Positions 58,033 to 64,000 of a stretch of 64,000 nt of DNA are shown here, one piece after another. Source of the stretch: Phycicoccus avicenniae (GTDB lineage: Bacteria > Actinomycetota > Actinomycetes > Actinomycetales > Dermatophilaceae); assembly GCF_018139485.1 (NCBI RefSeq), contig NZ_JAGSNF010000017.1:62001-126000 (forward strand), written 5' to 3'. Below the pieces are notes generated by a model. The model saw only the letters and a list, made by a program, of their open reading frames with translations, was not told the DNA's origin and ran no database searches. Every line of letters begins with the position of its first letter. Position 1 is the stretch's first letter. A program made the position numbers and the translations under genes.

Positions 58033-58674
58033 TCAGGCGCGGCGTGGCAGGACGACGGTCCTGCTCCCACAGGTCCCGGACAGGATCCGCTGGAGCGCGG
58101 CCTTCTCACGGGAGTCGATGCTGAGCCGCCATCGGTACTTCACCTTGACCCAGTCGACGGCGTAGCGGCACCGGTTCTTCGGCGGCATCCACTGCCCGGG
58201 GTCGTAGGCGTTCTTCTGGTAGCGGTTGAGCGACGGGGTCATCACGTTGAGGCTGGGGGCGTAAAGGTCGTTCGCGAAGCGGGTGCGGCGGTCCTTGGAC
58301 CACGACCGCGCACCCGAGCCCCACGCCTCCGCGAGCGCGACGTGGTGGTCGATGTCGACCTGGGCCTTGCGGGTGTACCAGCGTCCGTCGTACATCGAGT
58401 ACCACCTCCCCGTGGAGAAGCTGCACCCTCCGATCCGGACCCGGGACTCCGCGACGAGCACCTCCTCGCGGGTGTCCTGGCAGTCCTTGTCGACGTCGAG
58501 CCAGTGCGGGAACTTCGCCCGGTCGTAGCCGCTGTTGCTCTCGGCGCGCACGTCCAGCGCGTTGAGGATGCGCGCAGGGGTCGTCTGGTACGCGGCCTGT
58601 GCCGAGGAGGGGAGAGCGAGCCCCACCGCCGCGGCGACGAGGGCGGAGGCGGCGAACGCGATGGTGGATCTCAC
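58033..58674 (-). CDS. Secreted HNH-type nuclease (DUF1524/GmrSD-like)
   Basis: 213 residues with a signal peptide (VRSTIAFAASALVAAAVGLA, ending about residue 28). The mature part has the His-Asn-His pattern: VDIDHHVALAEAWGSGARSW (metal His), FANDLYAPSLNVMTPSLNRYQKNAYDPGQWMPP and CRYAVDWVKVKYRWRLSID. Cys pairs DCQDT/GGCSF and RCRYA/GTCGS may form disulfides. Probably an extracellular DNase for nutrient use or competition. GTG start with AAAGGA 5 nt upstream. Confidence 0.88.
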   Translation of the reverse strand: MRSTIAFAASALVAAAVGLALPSSAQAAYQTTPARILNALDVRAESNSGYDRAKFPHWLDVDKDCQDTREEVLVAESRVRIGGCSFSTGRWYSMYDGRWYTRKAQVDIDHHVALAEAWGSGARSWSKDRRTRFANDLYAPSLNVMTPSLNRYQKNAYDPGQWMPPKNRCRYAVDWVKVKYRWRLSIDSREKAALQRILSGTCGSRTVVLPRRA

Positions 58675-58765
58675 CGATGTCCTTTCGTCAAGAGTTCGCG
58701 CGGACGCTAGCCCGGCCACATCGACGCCGGACGCCCGACGACCTGGCGGTCGGCCGTTCGGCCGG

Positions 58766-58771
58766 TAAGGT
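58766..58771 (+). promoter_or_regulatory. -10 of the small membrane protein gene
   Basis: TAAGGT with an 8-nt spacer to the GTG at 58780. Confidence 0.55.
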
Positions 58772-58779
58772 CCGGCCAC

Positions 58780-58953
58780 GTGGTCCTGCTCGTCGTCGTC
58801 GTCGTCCTCGCCGCGGTCGCCGCGGGGGTCGGCATGGTCTCCCGTCGTCAGGAGGGTGGGCTGCGCGCCTTCTCCTCCGCCGTGGCCCTGCTGCTCGTCG
58901 TCTCGCTCGTCATCTGGAGCGTCGTCATCGTGCTCCAGGCCCTCAGCGCCTGA
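58780..58953 (+). CDS. 57-residue two-helix membrane protein
   Basis: Small ORF: MVLLVVVVVLAAVAAGVG, a charged turn with SRRQEGGLRAFSS, then a second helix ALLLVVSLVIWSVVIVLQAL. Two transmembrane helices with a positive loop between them. Supported by a TAAGGT -10 at leaderless distance and a clean stop 53 bp before the K+ channel gene. No family recognised. It might act with the channel, but there is no direct evidence. Confidence 0.6.
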   Translation: MVLLVVVVVLAAVAAGVGMVSRRQEGGLRAFSSAVALLLVVSLVIWSVVIVLQALSA

Positions 58954-59006
58954 GCGGGCGTCCCGACCTCCGAGGCCACCGCGCACGCCCGTGACAGAGT
59001 GGCCGC

Positions 59007-59744
59007 ATGAGTGACGACGCCCGCAGGGCACGCTGGGAGAGGTCCGGGGAGTGGCCGCTGACCGTCGCAGCGCTCGTGTTCCTCGTCTCCTACGCCTGGC
59101 CGATCCTCGACCCCGGCCTCGACGCCGCCGTCGTCACGGCCCTCGACGTCGTCACGTGGGTGGCGTGGGCGATGTTCGCCGTCGACTACGGCGTCCGGCT
59201 GTGGCTCGCGGAGCACCGGGTCACGTTCTTCCGGAAGAACCTGCTGGACCTCGCGATCGTCGTCCTCCCGCTGCTGCGTCCCCTCCGCCTCCTGCGCCTG
59301 TTCACGCTGCTCGCGGTGCTCAACAAGAAGGCGGGGGGCTCGCTCCGCGGCCGGGTGAGCGTCTACATCGGCGGCTCGGCGGTCATGGTCATGCTCGTCG
59401 CGAGCCTCGCCGTCCTCGATGCCGAGCGCGGCGCACCCGACGCGAGCATCGACTCGTTCGGGGTGGCCCTCTGGTGGGCGGCGACGACGGTGACGACCGT
59501 CGGCTACGGCGACTTCTACCCCGTGACGACCGAGGGCCGGTTCGTCGCCGCCGGCCTCATGCTCGCGGGCATCGCCATCATCGGAGTCGTCACGGCGACC
59601 TTCGCGAGCTGGCTCATCGACCGGGTCCGGGAGATCGAGGACGAGGCGTCCGAGCAGGCGCCGAGCAAGCGCGACGTGCTGCGCCTCACCGACGAGGTCC
59701 GCGACCTGCGCCGGGTCGTGGAGGAGCTGCGCTCCCAGAAGTGA
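59007..59744 (+). CDS. Voltage-gated-type potassium channel
   Basis: 245 residues. Six-helix K+ channel: S1-S3 (about 15-75), an S4 with spaced Arg ([16 protein letters not shown], about 90-105), S5 (about 115-135), pore loop with the selectivity filter [15 protein letters not shown] (about 155-170), S6 (about 178-200), then a short coiled coil ([19 protein letters not shown]). Tetrameric membrane channel. CAGAGT (58995-59000) lies 6 nt before the ATG as a possible -10. Confidence 0.92.
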   Translation: MSDDARRARWERSGEWPLTVAALVFLVSYAWPILDPGLDAAVVTALDVVTWVAWAMFAVDYGVRLWLAEHRVTFFRKNLLDLAIVVLPLLRPLRLLRLFTLLAVLNKKAGGSLRGRVSVYIGGSAVMVMLVASLAVLDAERGAPDASIDSFGVALWWAATTVTTVGYGDFYPVTTEGRFVAAGLMLAGIAIIGVVTATFASWLIDRVREIEDEASEQAPSKRDVLRLTDEVRDLRRVVEELRSQK

Positions 59745-59836
59745 GCGGGCCCAGGCCCGTCCGCGGACGAGGTCTCGGATCGGTCACGATCACGGCCCCC
59801 GCGAACCGGCACTGTCCGAACCCCGCTCGCACTCGC

Positions 59837-59842
59837 TAGGTT
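59837..59842 (+). promoter_or_regulatory. -10 of the gluABCD operon
   Basis: TAGGTT with an 8-nt spacer to the gluA ATG at 59851. Confidence 0.6.
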
Positions 59843-59850
59843 CTCGTCGC

Positions 59851-60591
59851 ATGAGCGAGCCTCTCGTCGTCCTCAAGGACGTCAACAAGCACTTCGGCGA
59901 CCTGCACGTCCTCAAGGACATCAACGTCACCGTCGAGCGCGGTGAGGTCGTCATCCTCATCGGCCCGTCCGGCTCCGGGAAGTCCACCCTCTGCCGCACG
60001 ATCAACCGCCTCGAGACCTTCGAGAGCGGCTCGATCACCATCGACGGCAAGGAGCTGCCCGAGGAGGGCAAGGAGCTCGCCGCCCTGCGGTCCGACGTCG
60101 GGATGGTCTTCCAGTCCTTCAACCTCTTCGCCCACAAGACGATCCTCGAGAACGTCACCCTCGGGCCGATGAAGGTGCGCGGCATCAAGAAGGCCGAGGC
60201 CGAGAAGCGCGCCATGGAGCTCCTCGAGCGGGTCGGCATCGCCCACCAGGCGCACAAGTACCCGGCCCAGCTCTCCGGCGGCCAGCAGCAGCGCGTCGCG
60301 ATCGCCCGGTCCCTCGCGATGGACCCGAAGGTCATGCTCTTCGACGAGCCGACCTCCGCGCTCGACCCCGAGATGATCACCGAGGTCCTCGACGTCATGG
60401 TGCAGCTCGCGAAGAGCGGCATGACGATGATCGTCGTCACCCACGAGATGGGCTTCGCCCGCAAGGCGGCCGACCGCGTGGTGTTCCTCTCCGACGGCGA
60501 GGTCCACGAGCAGGCCACGCCGGAGGAGTTCTTCACCCACCCCAAGAGCGACCGCGCGAAGGACTTCCTCGGGAAGATCCTCACCCACTGA
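59851..60591 (+). CDS. gluA: Glutamate-type ABC transporter, ATP-binding protein
   Basis: 246 residues. Polar amino-acid uptake ATPase: Walker [19 protein letters not shown] (about residue 35), Q-loop [12 protein letters not shown], signature [17 protein letters not shown] (about 145), Walker [17 protein letters not shown]-loop [14 protein letters not shown]. First gene of a four-gene operon in the corynebacterial gluABCD order. Glutamate as substrate is inferred from this order and similarity. Confidence 0.93.
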   Translation: MSEPLVVLKDVNKHFGDLHVLKDINVTVERGEVVILIGPSGSGKSTLCRTINRLETFESGSITIDGKELPEEGKELAALRSDVGMVFQSFNLFAHKTILENVTLGPMKVRGIKKAEAEKRAMELLERVGIAHQAHKYPAQLSGGQQQRVAIARSLAMDPKVMLFDEPTSALDPEMITEVLDVMVQLAKSGMTMIVVTHEMGFARKAADRVVFLSDGEVHEQATPEEFFTHPKSDRAKDFLGKILTH

Positions 60592-60655
60592 CCCGGGGGG
60601 CCGAGCGGCCCGCCGTACCGACCACCGTCGGCGACACCAGGAGGAACGAGACACC

Positions 60656-61504
60656 ATGAAGAGCACCCGCACCGGACTCGCCGCCGCGGCGGCGGTCCTG
60701 GCCCTCACCGTGAGCGCCTGCGGCTCCGACGACGGCGGGGGCGGCGACGCCGGCTCCGGCGGCGACGGCGGCGGCGACTCCATCCGGATCGGCATCAAGT
60801 TCGACCAGCCCGGTCTCGGCCTCAAGCAGGGCGAGGAGTACACCGGCATGGACGTCGACATCGCGACGTACGTCGCCGGTGAGCTCGGCTACTCCGAGGA
60901 CCAGATCGAGTGGGTCCAGGCCCCGAGCGCCCAGCGCGAGAACCTCATCGCCACCGACCAGGTCCGCCTCATCTTCGCGACCTACTCGATCACCGACGAG
61001 CGCAAGGAGCAGGTCTCCTTCGCCGGTCCGTACTTCATCGCCGGTCAGGACCTCCTCGTCCGCTCCGACGACGACTCGATCACCGGCCCGGACAGCCTCG
61101 ACGGCAAGTCGCTCTGCTCGGTCACCGGCTCGACGTCCGCGCAGAACGTCCAGGAGGAGGTGCCCGGGGTCAACCTCCAGGAGTTCGGCACCTACTCCGA
61201 GTGCGTCGCGGCCCTGCAGTCCGGCGCCATCGACGCGCTGACCACCGACGACACGATCCTCGCCGGGTACGCGGCCCAGCCGCAGTACGAGGGTCAGCTC
61301 AAGGTCGTCGGCAACACCTTCTCCGAGGAGCGCTACGGCGTCGGCCTCAAGAAGGGCGACACCGAGCTGTGCCAGCAGGTCACGGACGCGATCAACCAGA
61401 TGTTCGAGGACGGCTCCTGGCAGGCCGCCGTCGACGACAACCTCGGCCAGGCCGGGTACCAGCCGGGGGCGGGCAACCCGCCCACCCCGGACGAGTGCGC
61501 CTGA
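60656..61504 (+). CDS. gluB: Glutamate-type ABC transporter, substrate-binding lipoprotein
   Basis: 282 residues. Lipoprotein signal with lipobox LTVSAC (Cys about residue 21), a Gly/Asp linker, then a type II periplasmic-binding fold: IRIGIKFDQPGLGLKQGEEYTGMDVDIATYVAG, NLIATDQVRLIFATYSITDERKEQVSFAGPYF, and two Cys (LCSVTG/SECVA) that may form a disulfide. Delivers the amino acid to GluCD. ATG with AGGAACGAG upstream, 64 bp after gluA. Confidence 0.93.
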   Translation: MKSTRTGLAAAAAVLALTVSACGSDDGGGGDAGSGGDGGGDSIRIGIKFDQPGLGLKQGEEYTGMDVDIATYVAGELGYSEDQIEWVQAPSAQRENLIATDQVRLIFATYSITDERKEQVSFAGPYFIAGQDLLVRSDDDSITGPDSLDGKSLCSVTGSTSAQNVQEEVPGVNLQEFGTYSECVAALQSGAIDALTTDDTILAGYAAQPQYEGQLKVVGNTFSEERYGVGLKKGDTELCQQVTDAINQMFEDGSWQAAVDDNLGQAGYQPGAGNPPTPDECA

Positions 61505-61596
61505 CCCGTCCTGTCACCGTCGACACCGCCCGCCCGCTCCGGGCGGGCGGTGTCCCGGCGAACACCCCTCCGTCCGTCGGCCGAAAGGTGAGGTGA

Positions 61597-62262
61597 ATGG
61601 GCGACTTCTTCAGCAACTACGACATCCTCGGCGCCTTCTGGGTGACCGTGCAGCTGTCCGTGCTCTCCGCCATCGGGGCGCTCGTCATCGGGACCGTCGT
61701 CGCGGTCCTGCGGATCTCCCCCGTCGGCGTGCTGCGACTCATCGGGTCGCTCTACGTCAACCTCATCCGCAACACCCCGCTGACCCTGCTCATGGTCTCG
61801 AGCATCCTCGGCCTGACGTTCATCCTCGGCCTGCAGATCTCGGAGCAGAACACCCGTAACGCCTACTGGTGGGCCGTCATCATGCTGTCGGTCTACCACG
61901 CCGCCTTCGTCTGCGAGGCGATCCGCAGCGGCGTCAACACCATCCCGGCCGGGCAGGCCGAGGCCGCCCGCAGCATCGGGCTGACCTTCGGGCAGTCGAT
62001 GCGCGAGGTGCTCCTCCCCCAGGCCTTCCGCGGCGCCATCGCCCCGCTGGGTTCGACGCTCATCGCGCTCATCAAGAACACGACCGTCGCGGCCGTCATC
62101 CTCGGCACGGCCGAGGCGGCGGGCCTGCTCGCGCAGATCACCGAGAACGAGGGCGCGAGCCTGCCGCTGTTCTTCGTGTTCGCGCTGGGCTTCGTCGTCC
62201 TCACCCTGCCGATCGGCATCGGCATCACCAACCTCTCCCGACGTCTGGCGGTGAAGCGATGA
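61597..62262 (+). CDS. gluC: Glutamate-type ABC transporter, permease 1
   Basis: 221 residues with about five helices. His/Glu/Gln/Arg-type permease: VNLIRNTPLTLLMV (early EFIRGTP-like motif) and the EAA loop AEAARSIGLTFGQSMREVLLPQAFRGAIAPLGS (about 130). ATG with AAAGGTGAGG upstream; stop overlaps gluD (ATGA). Confidence 0.92.
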   Translation: MGDFFSNYDILGAFWVTVQLSVLSAIGALVIGTVVAVLRISPVGVLRLIGSLYVNLIRNTPLTLLMVSSILGLTFILGLQISEQNTRNAYWWAVIMLSVYHAAFVCEAIRSGVNTIPAGQAEAARSIGLTFGQSMREVLLPQAFRGAIAPLGSTLIALIKNTTVAAVILGTAEAAGLLAQITENEGASLPLFFVFALGFVVLTLPIGIGITNLSRRLAVKR

Positions 62263-63200
62263 GTGCCGAGAACGTCCTCTTCGACGCACCGGGCCCGCGC
62301 GCCCGGCTGCGCCACAACATCCTCACCGTCGTCGGCGTCGTCCTCCTCGCCGCGATCCTCTGGGTGGTCTACCGGCGGATGGCGGAGGCCAACCAGCTCG
62401 AGCCCTACCTCTGGCAGCCGTACGTCACCGACGCCGCGGTGTGGACCTCGTACATCCTCCCCGGGCTCCAGGCGACCCTCGAGGCCGCCGCCATCTCGAT
62501 GGTCCTCGCCGGCGTGTACGGCCTCGTCTTCGGGATGGGCCGGCTCTCCGAGCACCGCCCGATCCGCTGGGTCAGCAGCGTCGTCGTCGAGTTCTTCCGC
62601 TCGGTCCCCGTGCTGCTCATGATGGTCTTCTTCTTCTACGGGTACTTCGCCCGGGCGGACTGGCTCTCGAGCACGATGGCGCCGCTCGCCGCCGTCGTCC
62701 TCGGGCTCACGCTGTACAACGGCTCGGTCATCGCCGAGCTCGTCCGCTCCGGCGTCCACTCGCTGCCGAAGGGCCAGGCCGAGGCGGGCCTGTCGATCGG
62801 GCTCACCCCGACGCAGACCCTGCGCTCGATCCAGCTGCCGCAGGCACTGCGGGCGATGCTCCCGGCGCTCATCGGCCAGCTCGTCGTCGTCCTCAAGGAC
62901 ACCGCGCTCGGCACCGTCGTGCTCTACCCCGAGCTGCTCACCCAGGGCGGGCGGACGCTCGGGTCGGCGTACGGCAACGTCATCCCGGCGTACATCGTCG
63001 TGGCGGTCATCTTCATCGTCATCAACTACGCCCTCACCGTCGTCGCGGGTCGGGTCGAGTCGCGGATGAAGCGCAAGCGCCGCTCCGCCGGTGGCCCGCA
63101 GACGAACGCGATGCCGGGCGCCCCCGGCGGCGAGGGCACGATGGAGTCCTCCGGCGTCGGCGGCGACAACGTCCAGAACATCGACGCCACGAGCCGGTAG
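62259..63200 (+). CDS. gluD: Glutamate-type ABC transporter, permease 2
   Basis: 313 residues. Cytoplasmic N-terminus, first helix about 20-42, then the permease core: VVVEFFRSVPVLLMMVFFFYGYFA, LTLYNGSVIAELVRSGVHSLPKGQAEAGLSIGLTPTQTLRSIQLPQALRAMLPALIGQ (EAA loop), and a long polar C-terminal tail of about 45 residues rich in Gly/Ser/Asn. Translationally coupled to gluC. Confidence 0.92.
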   Translation: MSAENVLFDAPGPRARLRHNILTVVGVVLLAAILWVVYRRMAEANQLEPYLWQPYVTDAAVWTSYILPGLQATLEAAAISMVLAGVYGLVFGMGRLSEHRPIRWVSSVVVEFFRSVPVLLMMVFFFYGYFARADWLSSTMAPLAAVVLGLTLYNGSVIAELVRSGVHSLPKGQAEAGLSIGLTPTQTLRSIQLPQALRAMLPALIGQLVVVLKDTALGTVVLYPELLTQGGRTLGSAYGNVIPAYIVVAVIFIVINYALTVVAGRVESRMKRKRRSAGGPQTNAMPGAPGGEGTMESSGVGGDNVQNIDATSR

Positions 63201-63213
63201 TCCCGGCGCACGA

Positions 63214-63247
63214 CGAAGGGCCCGGACCCCACGGTCCGGGCCCTTCG
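63214..63247. terminator. Perfect 15-bp palindromic terminator
   Basis: CGAAGGGCCCGGACC (63214-63228) pairs with its exact complement (63233-63247), loop CCAC. Between gluD and the convergent MDR gene; serves both directions. Confidence 0.8.
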
Positions 63248-63254
63248 CGAGCCC

Positions 63255-64000
63255 TCACCGGGTCACGGTGATGACGGCCTTCCCGACGAGGTCGCCGCTC
63301 TCCATCGCCGTCAGGGCCTCGGACACGTCCTCGAGCGCGAACCGGCGCCCGAGGGCGGGCGTGACCGCGCCCGTCACGAGGTGCTCGGCGAGGGACTCGA
63401 GGAGGTCGCGCGACTCACTGCTCACGAAGAAGGTGAGCCGCTGCCGGACGAAGGGTGACATGAGGGCCGCCAGGACCTGGCGACCGATGCCGCCGGTGAG
63501 GTCGTCACCGCCCTCGCCGCCGACGATGACGAGGGTGCCCGTCGGGGTGAGCGCCCGCCGGATGCGGGAGATCGGGTTCCGGCCGCCGGTGTCGATGACG
63601 TGGTCGGCGCCGAGGCCGCGGACGACCTCGAGCTTGCGGGTGCCGGCGACCCCCGTGACGGTGGCCCCGCGCGCCTTGGCCAGCTGCACCGCGAACGAGC
63701 CCACCCCGCCGGAGGCCCCGATGACGAGAACGTGCTGTCCGGCCTCGAGGCGACCGACGGTCAACGCCTGGAGGGCCGTGATGCCCGAGATCGCCGAGAC
63801 CGCGGCCTGCTCGACGGTGACGTTCTCGGGCGTGAGCACGAGCTTCGACTCCTTCGCCACGGCGAGCTCGGCGAAGGTCCCCGTCCCGATGCCGAACACG
63901 GAGTCGCCGACGGCGAAGCGGGTGACGTCGGCGCCGACCCCGACGACGCGACCGGCGACGTCCATACCGAGCACCGGGTCCTTGGGCCGGCGGACGCCGA
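63255..64000 (-). CDS. Zinc-less MDR oxidoreductase (5' end outside window)
   Basis: The visible 248 residues lack the N-terminus, which continues past base 64000. Medium-chain dehydrogenase/quinone-oxidoreductase type: PVLGMDVAGRVVGVGADVTRFAVGD, FGIGTGTFAELAVAKESKLV, the NADP motif VLVIGASGGVGSFAVQLAKARGATVTGVAG, and GADHVID. No Cys-rich zinc loop, so a quinone or enal reductase is likelier than an alcohol dehydrogenase. Substrate unknown. Confidence 0.88.
   Translation of the reverse strand, partial: GVRRPKDPVLGMDVAGRVVGVGADVTRFAVGDSVFGIGTGTFAELAVAKESKLVLTPENVTVEQAAVSAISGITALQALTVGRLEAGQHVLVIGASGGVGSFAVQLAKARGATVTGVAGTRKLEVVRGLGADHVIDTGGRNPISRIRRALTPTGTLVIVGGEGGDDLTGGIGRQVLAALMSPFVRQRLTFFVSSESRDLLESLAEHLVTGAVTPALGRRFALEDVSEALTAMESGDLVGKAVITVTR

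Overview
This is a 64 kb stretch of very GC-rich chromosome from an actinobacterium. The evidence is codon use dominated by G/C third positions, many GTG starts, ATGA/GTGA stop-start overlaps, a PriA-type HisA/TrpF isomerase, polyphosphate glucokinase, a glnA2-glnE pair, homodimeric AceE next to a PucR/FasR regulator, and furA-katG. I infer Micrococcales, perhaps near Intrasporangiaceae/Dermatophilaceae, but the genus cannot be read directly. The content is almost entirely core housekeeping. I saw no insertion sequence, prophage, CRISPR array or defence island.

Layout. 1-2650: an IYD-like nitroreductase (cut by the window edge), a DUF2071 protein, a small membrane protein and an NAD(P)-binding protein. 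2651-2878: a terminator hairpin followed by an extraordinary run of G and C homopolymers. 2879-4182: infC-rpmI-rplT behind a leader with an attenuator-like hairpin; infC appears to start at AUC. 4480-10460: histidine genes hisD and hisC-hisB-(unknown)-hisH, then priA and an SseB-family gene. 10509-15605: a PAS-ANTAR regulator, glnE and glnA2. 15700-18051: a secreted M6 metalloprotease. 18353-21880: panB, a methyltransferase, a small SPOR-like protein, map and ppgK. 21929-28313: an MBL-fold protein and a stand-alone B12-binding (CarH-like) protein, RNase P RNA, an RNB ribonuclease and a tctCBA transporter. 28407-38727: yaaA, an MpaB-like protein, SRPBCC, rhodanese-metZ, the tRNA-Val/nif3/zinc-ribbon/RNase H/GNAT cluster, ahpE, DUF3052 and two bacterial-PH-domain proteins. 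38800-42864: fdhD, then aceE overlapping a thiamine-binding protein gene. 42972-48531: katG-furA, a glycerophosphodiesterase and argG. 48571-55175: fasR, fabD-fabH-acpP-fabF, two tandem membrane proteins and DUF3145. 55362-64000: a PepSY-like secreted protein, SRPBCC, a CAU tRNA, a divergent MerR/SnoaL pair, a secreted HNH nuclease, a 57-residue membrane protein, a K+ channel, a glutamate-type ABC transporter and a truncated MDR oxidoreductase.

How the parts fit. The order glnE-glnA2-protease-panB-RNase H-zinc ribbon-Nif3-ahpE-DUF3052-aceE-fasR-fabD-acpP-fabF recalls the block around Rv2221c-Rv2245 of Mycobacterium tuberculosis, so much of the window is an ancient actinobacterial gene order linking nitrogen assimilation, pyruvate oxidation and type II fatty-acid synthesis. 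A striking feature is promoter architecture: at least fifteen genes have a TANNNT-like -10 hexamer 6-8 nt before the start codon, which implies leaderless mRNAs and lets several starts be corrected. Specific regulation is visible for argG (ARG box over the -10), furA (palindrome between -35 and -10), the fab operon (a candidate FasR palindrome) and the MerR/SnoaL pair (19-bp spacers on both strands). No clearly new multi-gene system was found. The most notable oddities are a B12 photoreceptor-like domain lacking a DNA-binding domain, an RNase HI fused to a shortened phosphatase domain without catalytic histidines, nif3 starting one base after a tRNA, an unknown gene inside the his operon, and the G/C homopolymer tract.
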